Below are positions 53,381 through 62,696 of a stretch of DNA of 64,000 nt, piece after piece (positions within the stretch are counted from its first letter, which is position 1; every line of letters begins with the position of its first letter). A program made the position numbers and the translations under genes. A model generated the notes under the pieces. It was given only the letters and a program-made list of their open reading frames with translations. It ran no database searches and was not told the DNA's origin. Origin of the DNA: Gracilariopsis chorda (taxonomy: Eukaryota; Rhodophyta; Florideophyceae; Gracilariales; Gracilariaceae); NCBI GenBank assembly GCA_003194525.1, contig NBIV01000050.1, forward strand, positions 186,001 through 250,000, in the 5' to 3' direction.

Positions 53381-54276
53381 ATGACTTCAAAGACCAGTAC
53401 GGTGCGTTTCTTCGCATTACCTTTGTCAACGCCCCCTTTCATTACATGGTCTTGTGTCTGTTCCGTTCGCTAACACCCATCGCTTTTCTGATATTCTGCT
53501 GCGCTTTTCAATCGACGTAGCATCGCTTGAGGAAGGAGTTTCGAAATATTTCAAGGGAACCACCACCACACATAACTGCTCGCCCGCTGCCGTCTAATAT
53601 TCTCAAATGGTACTTTGTCTTGGAAGGGCCAACTAATACTCCTTATGAAGGCGGCATCTTCATGGGTCGTTTGCAGTTTCCAGAGCAGTATCCCTACAAG
53701 CCACCAGGTAACTTTTTGCACCAGCATTTGCCTTTCTGGTCCGCCCGCCCGCTGCTACATTCCCGCAGCTTACTGACAGCTTCTCTTCCCGCACCATGCG
53801 ACCAACCGTCCACGCTCGCAGCCGTTTACATGTGCACGCCTCAAGGTCGTTTCAAGTGCAATCAAAAGCTCTGTCTATCTATGTCAGATTTTCATCCGGA
53901 GACATGGAACCCGTTGTGGTCTGTATCAGCCGTCTTGACAGGATTATTATCCTTCATGTTGGGAAACGAAGATACTGTCGGATCCATTCAAACCACAACC
54001 TCTCAGAAACGATTACTGGCCCGCGATTCACATCGTTACAACCGTTCCGACAAGATTTTCCGCGAGCTTTTCCCAGAATTCGTGCGAAACGTGACACATC
54101 CTGCGCCCTCCCACCTTGCGCTCGCAAAAAGACATCAAACCGCTGATAATCAAAGTACGCGAAAACCGCGTCGAACTGAACAGGAACGCGAAAGTTTATT
54201 GAGTCTGATTGCCTGGCTGTTTGTTTTCGTTGCATTGATTTTCGGTGTATTAAGGTTAATAACAGGCTCTACGTAA
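53381..54276 (+). CDS. UBE2J2: ER tail-anchored ubiquitin-conjugating enzyme E2 (UBE2J2/UBC6 type), three exons
   Basis: E2 of the ER-associated degradation pathway. Predicted exons 53381-53401, 53521-53707 and 53822-54276 join in frame to 220 aa. The tiny first exon gives MTSKTST, joined to HRLRKEFRNISREPPPHI, which matches the N-terminus of the UBE2J2 family. The UBC fold shows LPSNILKWYFVLEGPTNTPY, FPEQYPYKPP, and NQKLCLSMSDFHPETWNP with the catalytic cysteine at about residue 87, then SVSAVLTGLLSFM. The C-terminus ends in one hydrophobic helix (LLSLIAWLFVFVALIFGVL), the ER tail anchor. Read without splicing, the second intron adds 38 residues that interrupt YKPP/AVYMC; removing it restores the family sequence. 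The closest mammalian relative is UBE2J2 rather than UBE2J1 by the LPSNIL-W-Y/H-V pattern. Confidence 0.9.
53402..53520 (+). other. Intron 1 of the E2 gene
   Basis: 119 nt, GTGCGT...TAG, phase 0, after a seven-codon first exon. A stop (TAG) lies directly upstream of the family-conserved HRLRKEF, so an upstream exon is required, and this ATG exon fits. Confidence 0.7.
53708..53821 (+). other. Intron 2 of the E2 gene
   Basis: 114 nt, GTAACT...GCAG, with a branch-site-like TACTGAC about 50 nt before the acceptor. It is a multiple of three and has no stop, so it is silently open in the unspliced frame. Confidence 0.88.
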
Positions 54277-54830
54277 CCTTGTCGTTTCGCGCACAATCGC
54301 GTTCCCTTCCTCCGTCGTCTTCTCGTTGATGTTCAACGTGCATCCTTCTTTTCAACCCGTAGCCTTTGTATTTTGTTCTCGCCGATGCAAGTTACCGTGT
54401 CTTGTTGTCTGAGTAACATTGAACCCCCTGCGCTTCTTGTCGGACTGCGAGCTTCGCACAGTCAAATTTTCCAAATATGTCTACGTTTTGAGGTCAAGCA
54501 CCAACTGCTTTCTTTCTGCGGCTCTCTCAACGACAATCCAAACAGTGCTAGAGAAGGCAACGTTATCAACTTGCAAGGCGCTTCAGTACCGACAACAAAC
54601 TACAAAGTGCAGAGCCCGTGCTCCTTGTGTTGAGAGGGACCACTGTTTTGCGTTCCCGCATGTATTCAAGTCAAGAGTAGCATACGTGGTAGTGTTCGGA
54701 ATGTAGCCATTCAACATCACGCGTAACTAGTCAGCCTCCTTCAAGATTGTTTTATATCTGTGATACGTCGTTTCGCATTCAGATATGCGAAGATGTGACG
54801 GCCTTCACCGTCACCTTGTCCTGTGTACAA
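54277..54830. other. Convergent 3' region between the E2 gene and Fip1
   Basis: The two genes point at each other across about 550 bp. No gene, repeat or strong structure seen. Confidence 0.5.
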
Positions 54831-56729
54831 TCAACGCCTAGTTCTTTTCCTGTCGTCATCAAAGTCTCTTGCCGACGACGGCCGTTTTCGATAGTCTCTC
54901 CCGCGTTCTCGGTCTCTGTCAAAGTCCCTTCGATTGTCAGACATTCTTTGACCATCATATCCACCTCCACGACGTCGATTGTCATATCCTTCTTCCCTGT
55001 TATCATTCCATCTTCTTCTGTCCTGGTTCCGGTCTCCGTAACCACGATCTTCATACCCCCTCCTGCCCCCATGTCCGCCGTCTCCGCCGTGCCGGTCAAA
55101 GTCCTGTCGTCGATCTCCATGTCCCCTGTTATCAACCCATCTTTGCCTTCTGCCATCGTGGTCGTGCCTTCCTTGATGCTTCATTTGCGCTCCTTGTGCA
55201 TTACCGAATCGAGAACTCTGATGTCCCTGCCCTGATCGTCTCCTTCCGTCTGTATTTTGGTTCTCATCTTGAGGTCCATGTCGCCCAGGAGAAATTCGGG
55301 ATCCATGTTTATCTTGTGGCTGCTGGTTGTTTCCCATGGCCATCTGACCTGGAAACCCTCTTCCAGTTCCGTCACCTCGTCCCATTCCTGGTGGTGGTAC
55401 TGTGCCCGGCATAGGCATACCCATACCCGGAAAGCCCGGCATTCCTGGATAGAAGGGGAACATGTTGTTCTTCATGTTTTCGTTTCGCTGACCATTTTGC
55501 ATAGGGGGATACGACGGGAAAGGAGGTGTGAATCCACGCCCTTTTCCAGCAGGATCACTTGGATGGAATGGAAACGGCATATTCGGCGGCATCACCGGCA
55601 TGTTTCCCGGTGGGTTCCTCATGTTCCCCGGAATATTAGGCATGGGCGGCATGCCTCCCTGGGGAGGCATTGGTGGAGGCATCATCCCTGGAGGGGGCAT
55701 TGGAGGTTGCTGGGGTAGCTTCGTGTTCGGGGCTGCTATGGCCTGGTCTTGACCGGTTGGACGCCCGCGGGGAGCGTGTTGTTGGGTTTGGCTGGGTTTC
55801 ACAGGGGACGGATTGACAGTTCGAACTGTATTCCCAGCCTGAGTCTTGTTTCCGTCCACGGTTTTTATCTTAGCAAGCATGCTGACTTCTAGTCGCATTT
55901 GCTTCTGACGCTCGCAGTATAGCTTCCAGGTTTCCTCTGTAAAACCGTAATTGAAGTAGTCGGTCAAGTCCGCTTTTGCATCAAGCCAAGGCTTTTCGGT
56001 AAGCTTCCCAATCTCAAGATCATAGACGCTTTTTTGAGCGTTCCCAACCTGCATTGTTGGGGTTGGTAGCATTGAAAGCAAACCTCCAGTCCTGGCAGCC
56101 CCTTGCGAGGAATTCCCAATAACGCGCTCGGGGGGAACATAACCCGGCCGCTGCCACTTGTTTGTGCCCAGACGAACTTTTCCGATTGAGCCAAAGCTAG
56201 TGTTTGCAGGGCGACTCGCAACGTCCGCATCATCAACATTAAGTATCACGTCGAAATCATCGTCCTCACTTTCTTCTTCCTCTTCTTCCTCCTCTTCACC
56301 TTCCTCTTCATCCCCGTTTTCGCCCGTATTTGTGTCTTTTTGATTATCCCCGTTGTCTGCGTTCTTCTCGATCTTTTGTGCCATTGTCTTGTCATCATTA
56401 CCAGACAACTGGTTTTCTTGCGGGACTTCTTCTAAGGTTCCGTTTGAACCACCAGTTTCGTCGCGAACTGTGCCAAGCGCCCCTTTTTCCCCATCATCAG
56501 TCTTTATGGAATCTGGAGCACACTGTGCAGCCTGCGAAGCTGTTTCTTTCTGCCCAGTTATTGGATGTGGAGGGTCGTCTGGGATCCCATTAGAAGCATT
56601 TTGTTCGCCTGGCAGGCTTTCATCTTTGACCTGTCCCGATTCCTCCTTGCCGGCTTTTACCGGGCTCTCGGGGACCGGTTCTCCATACAGTTCTAAATCC
56701 TCTTCAGCTAATTCAGCTGTTGTAGCCAT
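54831..56729 (-). CDS. FIP1: Fip1-like pre-mRNA 3'-end processing factor
   Basis: Subunit of the cleavage and polyadenylation factor that bridges poly(A) polymerase to the RNA-binding subunits in the nucleus. 632 aa, single exon, ATG at 56729 (MATTAELAEEDLELYGEP). The diagnostic Fip1 motif is at about residues 240-280: KPWLDAKADLTDYFNYGF followed by TEETWKLYCERQ. It is preceded by an acidic block (EEEEEEEESEDDDFDVILN, about 145-165), also typical. A Pro/Met/Gly-rich middle (about 340-460) follows, and an R/D/G-rich C-terminus (RDYRKRPSSARDFDDDRKR) as in the metazoan and plant long forms. The length is within the range for long Fip1 proteins. No anomalies seen. Confidence 0.94.
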   Translation of the reverse strand: MATTAELAEEDLELYGEPVPESPVKAGKEESGQVKDESLPGEQNASNGIPDDPPHPITGQKETASQAAQCAPDSIKTDDGEKGALGTVRDETGGSNGTLEEVPQENQLSGNDDKTMAQKIEKNADNGDNQKDTNTGENGDEEEGEEEEEEEEESEDDDFDVILNVDDADVASRPANTSFGSIGKVRLGTNKWQRPGYVPPERVIGNSSQGAARTGGLLSMLPTPTMQVGNAQKSVYDLEIGKLTEKPWLDAKADLTDYFNYGFTEETWKLYCERQKQMRLEVSMLAKIKTVDGNKTQAGNTVRTVNPSPVKPSQTQQHAPRGRPTGQDQAIAAPNTKLPQQPPMPPPGMMPPPMPPQGGMPPMPNIPGNMRNPPGNMPVMPPNMPFPFHPSDPAGKGRGFTPPFPSYPPMQNGQRNENMKNNMFPFYPGMPGFPGMGMPMPGTVPPPGMGRGDGTGRGFPGQMAMGNNQQPQDKHGSRISPGRHGPQDENQNTDGRRRSGQGHQSSRFGNAQGAQMKHQGRHDHDGRRQRWVDNRGHGDRRQDFDRHGGDGGHGGRRGYEDRGYGDRNQDRRRWNDNREEGYDNRRRGGGYDGQRMSDNRRDFDRDRERGRDYRKRPSSARDFDDDRKRTRR

Positions 56730-57248
56730 TTTACAAAGCTGTCACCGGGCCAAAGTGTGGCGAGATTTGTGGCGAAGATGTGGAGCCGTTGCTCGGGATA
56801 ATCGCGGGCTGACGTTTCAGTCGGAGCACAGGACTAGAAAGAAGAGGGGTTGCTGAAGTACCAACGAAGTGCCAACCAACGAACGATGTACCAAAGGCAA
56901 ACGGTACCAAGGGCAAGACCAGAAGAGAAAGCTTTGCTCAAGAAAACTAAAATTCTCGGAAATCAGTAGGATTCTGGAACTCACCTGCGTCCGAGTTGCA
57001 TACGTAAAAGTTTCCAAAAATCCAGCCTTCGGAAGACGCAAAAACGAGTATAGCGAGGTAGCTGCACACATCACTCCTACGGGATACCGCAGCTTTGATT
57101 CCTGGGCGCCTTTGCTTCTGTTTGTCACAATTTCATCGCGAGGTGGATTTCGTAAGAGCTTCAAGGGTTTTGTGGTATACCTTGTATTTTGGAGTTCTTC
57201 CCGAAGATTCTGGAGAGTTGCTTGGGAGAACTATTCTGTTTTGCCGTA
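56730..57248. promoter_or_regulatory. Divergent intergenic region Fip1 / YbaK-domain gene
   Basis: 519 bp between two start codons pointing outward, so it must hold both promoters. No TATA box or repeated motif stands out. Confidence 0.5.
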
Positions 57249-57950
57249 ATGACTCATACTGCGGGCTGCGCGGGGGTTCTTGAGAATCTTGCAATGCGCG
57301 TGGAGAGCTTAGAGGCTCAGCAAAAGAAGAATAAGAGAAATGTGATACAGCAAAGAATGAAAGGACCACCTGAAGCACTGGACCCCTTTGCTAACCACAT
57401 ACGCGTGCTTGCCACAGCCGCCGGTTTTAAAGACATACGGCTTGTGCGTTGCCCAGATCCATATTACACCTGGACTCTTGAGAAGCGCCGGTCATATCTA
57501 AGTGCACCAGCCGTTTCACACCTTACAAAATCGATTGTGATGGTGAATACTAGACACGAAGGTCCATCAGATCCCTCCCACCCAACTTCTTCGAAGTATC
57601 TGTGCTGTGTAGTTCCATATGATGCAAAAATCGACTCTGACAAACTTCGCGCTGCGATTCGTGCCATGTTCCTGGAGCGTGGATTGCCTACACCCAGCAT
57701 CAAAGCTTTTAATTATCGACTGGGTGAAGACTGCATTCAAGTTACTGGATATGTTCCGAATGGTGTCACTCCACTTGGTCTTCTGACTCCAATGCCCGTC
57801 GTAGTTGCGAAGCAGATCACTGAGCTTAGACCAGAAGAGTTCTGGCTTGGGGCAGGAGAAGTTTCTCTCAAATGGCGCGTACAAATTGACGAGTTCTTCC
57901 AATGTTTCAATCCTTTCGTTATCGACTTTGTCAATAAGGATGACAAGTGA
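57249..57950 (+). CDS. YbaK/aminoacyl-tRNA deacylase-domain protein
   Basis: 233 aa from ATG 57249 (MTHTAGCAGVLENLAMRV). The frame is open upstream to a non-ATG codon, but this is the first ATG; a second in-frame ATG lies 15 codons further. A short coiled coil (MRVESLEAQQKKNKRN) precedes the domain. YbaK landmarks are SKYLCCVVPYDAKIDSDKLRAAI (about 110-135) and DCIQVTGYVPNGVTPLGL (about 160-178), containing the conserved T-G-Y-x-P-x-G-x-x-P-x-G, then FWLGAGEVSLKWRV (about 205-218). The bacterial relatives hydrolyse mischarged aminoacyl-tRNAs in trans (Cys-tRNA-Pro, Ala-tRNA-Pro). The eukaryotic coiled-coil form is less studied, so tRNA editing is a family-based inference. Confidence 0.82.
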   Translation: MTHTAGCAGVLENLAMRVESLEAQQKKNKRNVIQQRMKGPPEALDPFANHIRVLATAAGFKDIRLVRCPDPYYTWTLEKRRSYLSAPAVSHLTKSIVMVNTRHEGPSDPSHPTSSKYLCCVVPYDAKIDSDKLRAAIRAMFLERGLPTPSIKAFNYRLGEDCIQVTGYVPNGVTPLGLLTPMPVVVAKQITELRPEEFWLGAGEVSLKWRVQIDEFFQCFNPFVIDFVNKDDK

Positions 57951-58344
57951 GAGTGTATAAATCATGATCTTGGGTGAGCTCTGAAGGTCTTCTACTTTGT
58001 GATGTGTGGATCGGCTAAAGAGTTCTGCTCAATAATCTGGTTCACTTTGGTTTCTATGCCATTACAGAGCTGTATAGAATCCATTCTTGGTTGCCAACGC
58101 ATGATCAATCTAAGGATACGTTCAAGAGATAGTGAGATACCAAGCTGCACTACACCCGAGAAATGATTGTGAAGCAATCCAAAATTTGTTTGAAAGCAAA
58201 ACACTTGATGCCCCTCTTATTTCGAGACCTAATCTAGGTATACTAGTGGATGGTGTCACATTTCTGAGCACCTCAATACCATTCGTCCTTGGTGCATTCG
58301 ATGAACTGTTGTTTAGACGAAAGAATTGATTCGGCTTTCTTCTT

Positions 58345-58432
58345 CTTCCTTACTGTGGGCCCTTGATGTCTAACTCATATCTGGTTAAAGATATTTTTCT
58401 CTTCGCAGGAAACCAAGGAATTTCCGCGCCAC
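58345..58432 (-). mobile_element. LINE 3' tail fragment
   Basis: The reverse complement matches the end of LINE copy 1 at 46.74-46.86 kb: TACTGTGGGCCCTTGATGTC and TCGCAGGAAACCAAGGAATT are shared with few changes. About 90 bp remain. Confidence 0.8.
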
Positions 58433-58910
58433 TGTGATTCGGCTTTGGCATCGCATTTTTTTATCGGGTCAAGAGTGAACATAGCATACAATTTCCTTGT
58501 GTCGGTTAACAAGAATTTGTTCGATGACGGAGTAATAGGATATCATCGGTAAGAAGGGTTCCCCTTCACCTGCGTATAACTCTTCTCAATCTTACAAAAC
58601 CTTCATTCGACTTACGTAGACCGAGCGTATTCGGTACTATGCTTAGTTGATTTCTGCCTGCATCGCCGGTACTCCGCACCTGTCCAATCACAAACTATCC
58701 TACACCAGTTATCAGAAGAACATGCAACACTGGCTATTGCTTACGTTTAATAAGAGACTTAGGACTAACTTCTGTGGTATGGACTCTACAAAGAAAGAGC
58801 TATATCTACTGTACGTATATCGTAGGTGAATCACTTCCAACAGTTCAGACCTGCTCTTCTCGTCACATATCTAGAGCACTAGCTCTATGGCTCGGTGGGA
58901 CGTTGGAGCA

Positions 58911-58936
58911 AGAACCAAGAACCAAGAACCAAGAAC
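58911..58936. repeat. AGAACCA heptamer repeat
   Basis: Three full copies and a partial fourth. Confidence 0.9.
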
Positions 58937-59297
58937 GTTTGTTGTTGGCACTCAGCGATTAGCTTTTCCAAAGAATTAATTTTACAATGGGTCAATTACT
59001 ACTAAGAGCACTGCGCCAGCGTGGAGCAAAGCCAGTGCAACACAAGAGGGACTCTTGAGTGTCAAGCGAGTAGCCTTAGCTTGGTTGTTCGCCCGGTACC
59101 TAGTCCGCTCGTGAGTCACGGCTTGTGAGCTGTTCGTATGAACAATGCAGCAAATCTGATGTTATCTATTCTTCTTAGTTGATGATTTCTTTGGAATCTG
59201 ATTTCCAATAGTGCTTAGCGTTTATAGAAGCCGAAGAAACCCTATCTTCGAGAATCGTGAAAAACTCAAGGACGAGACTGTTTTGTGAGGAGGACAA

Positions 59298-61253
59298 ATG
59301 AATTCGTCACTGCAGTTGCCGAACCTATCGGTGCGTGCGCGCCAGCGAGATGCCCTTCTTCAAATGCTTTCTGCTTGCACAGCTGGAGCTGATGCTCTTG
59401 AGGATAACAATGATGTTTGGAAGGTTCTTATCTATGATTCTGTGGGCAGAGACATCATTGCCCCCTTACTTCAAGTGGCTGATCTACGTGCGGCAGGTGT
59501 CACTCTCCATATGATGTTACACGCTTCTCGTCAACCAATCCCCGATGTGCCAGCAGTTTACTTTGTAGAGCCCACGAAGGAAAACGTGACCAGAGTGTGC
59601 AGTGACTCAGCAAAAGGCTTCTATGCTAGTCTTTGGGTTAACTTCACCAATTCCATCTCTCGCGATCTTCTTGAAAGCTTTGCGGACAAGCTTGCTACAG
59701 TATCGAATCCAAGTCCCTTTGCCGGTCGAATCGCCAGGGTGTATGACATGTACACTTCTTTTCTATCTCTCGAAGACAATCTATTCCACTTGAACCTACC
59801 TGGCTCTTATGTGGCCCTAAACGCTCCCAATGTGACGGACTCAGAAGTTGAAGCAACTATCAAATCTATCGTCGATCGTTTGTTCTGTCTAATAGTGACC
59901 CTGGGCGTAGCTCCTATTATTAGAGCTCAGCGAGGCGGACCTGCTATGCACGTTGCGCGTATGCTTGAGCAACGCATTAGAGAGCACCTCATTTCAAGCA
60001 ACAACATTTTCTCAGAGGCTCTATCATTTGCCGCCGCACCTGCAGAACGGCCGTTACTGGTTATCGTTGATCGAAGTGCTGATATGTCTGTAATGTTGCA
60101 TCACACATGGACATACCAAGCGTTGGCACATGACACCCTCGGTTTGAAACTGAACCGAGTAACCGTTCCCATGAAAGACGAAAATAACACAATGGGTGAA
60201 GTAAGAAAACGGGTTTTTGACTTAGACAAGAGCGACAGTTTCTGGGAAAAGAATGCTGGACTTCCGTTTCCTATGGTAGCAGATGCAGTTGAAAATGCTC
60301 TACAGCTGTATCAAAAGGAAGTCGCAGACCTGAACAGATCTGCAGGATCCATAAGTGGAGAACCGATTGATCCAGAAAGCGCAACACTGAAGGATGGCGC
60401 AAAGACAAGCAAGCTGGCTGCCGCTATATCAAGCATACCCGAGCTTTCAAAGAAGAAGCGCACCATCGACCTTCACACCAATATTGCGACAGCAATTTTG
60501 GACCAGATCAAAGACAGGGGACTAGACGGTTTCTTCCAAGTAGAAGAAGAACTCCTTATGCGGCCTAGCACTTTCGATGTCGAGCGCATCTTAGCCTTGC
60601 TTCGGAACATGAAAGGAACGGTCACAGACAAGCTTCGCTTGTTCTTGGTTTATTACCTTTGTGTAGACAACGCAACTGAAGATGATCTGAAGAAATGTGT
60701 TACCGCTCTGGAGACTGCAGGATGCTCTGATTTGAATGCATATGGGTACCTTAAGAGTATACGTGCGTTCACTAAGAAGGTATCAGCGATTCCTACCGCA
60801 CCGCTGGCAGCTTCTACAAGCATCGGGAGCGGTTACGCGGCTTCTGTGTTGGATACCTTATCTCAAGTTGCGAGCAACGTCAACAAGCTTATCATTTCCG
60901 CAGACAAGGCGTTTGCTGCATCTCGAATAGTCCAAACTTTGATGGACCGGAAAGGAGACACGAGTATTCTGGAAGAGTACGAAACTCTAGATCCGAAGGC
61001 TCCTAAGGGGTCAGTACCGCCTGCGGCTGCTCGTCCATCCAAAGAGGCCGTTCTTTTCATTGTAGGACCAGGGAACTACATCGAATTTCAAAATTGTCAA
61101 GATCAGGTCTGCTCTAAGGTTGTGCAGGAGGGGAAGACTACGAAGTTTGTCCCAAATGGAAAGACGGTGATTTACGGAGCGACTGAATTGTGCACAGGAT
61201 CTGAGTTCCTTGATCAACTCCAGAAAAGTGGTGGGTCAACTGCAGCTTCCTGA
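59298..61253 (+). CDS. SLY1: Sly1-type Sec1/Munc18 (SM) protein
   Basis: SM protein that clasps syntaxin-5-type SNAREs for ER-Golgi and intra-Golgi membrane fusion (SCFD1 in animals). 651 aa, single exon, ATG at 59298 (MNSSLQLPNLSVRARQRDAL). Domain 1 has VLIYDSVGRDIIAPLLQVADLR and HASRQPIPDVPAVYFVEPTKEN, which follow the Sly1 branch more closely than Sec1 or Vps45. Domain 3 begins at PLLVIVDRSADMSVMLHHTWTYQALAHD (about 250). Domain 3b shows TIDLHTNIATAILDQIKDRGLDGFF (about 390-415). The C-terminus has VLFIVGPGNYIEFQNCQD and the usual final YGATEL stretch. Full length for the family, no anomalies. Confidence 0.95.
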   Translation: MNSSLQLPNLSVRARQRDALLQMLSACTAGADALEDNNDVWKVLIYDSVGRDIIAPLLQVADLRAAGVTLHMMLHASRQPIPDVPAVYFVEPTKENVTRVCSDSAKGFYASLWVNFTNSISRDLLESFADKLATVSNPSPFAGRIARVYDMYTSFLSLEDNLFHLNLPGSYVALNAPNVTDSEVEATIKSIVDRLFCLIVTLGVAPIIRAQRGGPAMHVARMLEQRIREHLISSNNIFSEALSFAAAPAERPLLVIVDRSADMSVMLHHTWTYQALAHDTLGLKLNRVTVPMKDENNTMGEVRKRVFDLDKSDSFWEKNAGLPFPMVADAVENALQLYQKEVADLNRSAGSISGEPIDPESATLKDGAKTSKLAAAISSIPELSKKKRTIDLHTNIATAILDQIKDRGLDGFFQVEEELLMRPSTFDVERILALLRNMKGTVTDKLRLFLVYYLCVDNATEDDLKKCVTALETAGCSDLNAYGYLKSIRAFTKKVSAIPTAPLAASTSIGSGYAASVLDTLSQVASNVNKLIISADKAFAASRIVQTLMDRKGDTSILEEYETLDPKAPKGSVPPAAARPSKEAVLFIVGPGNYIEFQNCQDQVCSKVVQEGKTTKFVPNGKTVIYGATELCTGSEFLDQLQKSGGSTAAS

Positions 61254-61639
61254 AATCAATAGTCTATTGCACAGTAACGAGAGCTTTGCCCAATTAACTT
61301 ACCGTGTTTGATTAAGAATCCAGTGACTGATACACAGTGACTGTACTTCCGTTGAGACGTCAGGCTCTGGTATTCGGCTCGGACCAACTTATCATCTTGA
61401 CAAGCTAACAAATTACGAAAATGAAACGCTAGCTGACGGGGAGTGTGATAACCGGGGAAGAGCAGTGCTGATGTCCACTAGATATGTGCAACGTGACGTA
61501 GAAGAGTTCATATCGTGTGTGCGTGTCTTTTTAAAACGCCCTGACTGCTCGCATATAAACTGGATCCAGCTTGTAAGAGCTATGGATAATCTAACAAAGA
61601 CCTTTGGATTGATGTACTCCTAAATGATGTATGCGCACT

Positions 61640-61765
61640 ACGCCTTCTTTATTGTGGGTCCTTGATGCCTAATAACGACATTAGGGTAAACGTATCTGTT
61701 TAAAGATAGTTTTCTCTCCGCAGGAAACCAAGGAATTTCTGCGCCCACTGTCTAAGCGCTACGCC
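61640..61765 (-). mobile_element. LINE 3' tail fragment
   Basis: Same family tail as at 58.4 kb. TTATTGTGGGTCCTTGATG and CTCTCCGCAGGAAACCAAGG match the reverse complement of LINE copy 1, with a small insertion relative to it in the middle. Confidence 0.8.
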
Positions 61766-61999
61766 TTGTCCTGAGACCCTGTTAGCCTTATGAAAAGCCC
61801 TCGATCCGAAGAAACCAAAAGCTTCGTTGGCGAATCTTCCGTACGGTAATGCCTGCGAAACTTGTCATTATCCTTTCCCTGCTCGGCGGCAACACCAGGC
61901 GACGATCCTGGTTCGGCGTGGACTCAACTGATATTCATCTCCAGTTATGACTGCTGTTGTGGTGAATGCGGGGTAGATCTCCAACTTCCGAGTAGGCCG

Positions 62000-62322
62000 T
62001 AGGGATTAGTTCTCAAAGAAACTCTCTCTTTCTATAAAGGTCAGAACCTTTTTCGGCCACTTTGTACTATTTCCGCTGTTGTCAGCCCTTGTTTTTCTTT
62101 GGTAGGATCCGTCTTCCCGTGGTGTACCCGTCTTCTCTTCGATAAGGAGTGAAGCGAAATGAACTCGCGATTGGGTCTCCGGAGGACAGTTCTCATACCG
62201 TAGAAAGATATTCCCTTTTCCCAACAGAATCCGCCTAAGGCACAAAGTGGCACAAGACCTCCCATCTTCCTAAACTTCAAACGACCGTCAGACCTCGTGG
62301 TTGAGATGATCTCACCAAGCAA
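62000..62322 (-). mobile_element. LINE C-terminal coding fragment
   Basis: Read on the minus strand, it encodes GLTTAEIVQ and, in the adjacent frame, WPKKVLTFIERESFF, equivalent to GKTLAEIVHQWPQKLLAFLRRERFF at the end of LINE copy 2. Broken by one frame change. Confidence 0.65.
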
Positions 62323-62696
62323 TTAGGGATGTATGTTTCTTTGGCGTAGAGTCTTGGGACGTCATTTGCTTCGCTTTACACGATCAGCATGTCTATGCTG
62401 CATTACCGTTTGCTCATTAGTCTGCGCTTTCCTCAGTCTTTCAGATACTATCCTAATCTCTTTCTAGCATTCGTTTCTTTTCAGAATGTCGGTATTCCTC
62501 TTCAAGAACAGTATAGATATGGATCTCGAATGACTCACTAGTTCTCTGAGGGGCAAAGTTTGTAATAATACAATACTTCCAGCAGAGCAGGATAGCAAGA
62601 CATCTCTCACGTCGTATGAACACCATTACAAAGCGCGCGTTGAACGTGCTGCGGAACGATACCGCCCAACTATTCGAGGTCATCATGATTACGCAG

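Larger units (their letters stand above)
57951..59297. other. Intergenic region with a LINE tail and a short tandem repeat
   Basis: No gene. It contains a minus-strand LINE tail (about 58345-58432) and AGAACCA repeats (58911-58936). The last 200 bp form the Sly1 promoter region. Confidence 0.5.
61254..62696. other. Convergent region between Sly1 and Dymeclin
   Basis: No gene. Two separate LINE tail fragments lie here on the minus strand (about 61640-61765 and 62000-62322). Confidence 0.5.

Noticed and set aside
53062-53520. Frames of about 126 codons on both strands just before the E2 gene
   Set aside because: They overlap the predicted promoter, first exon and intron 1, and the E2 family alignment explains this region better.
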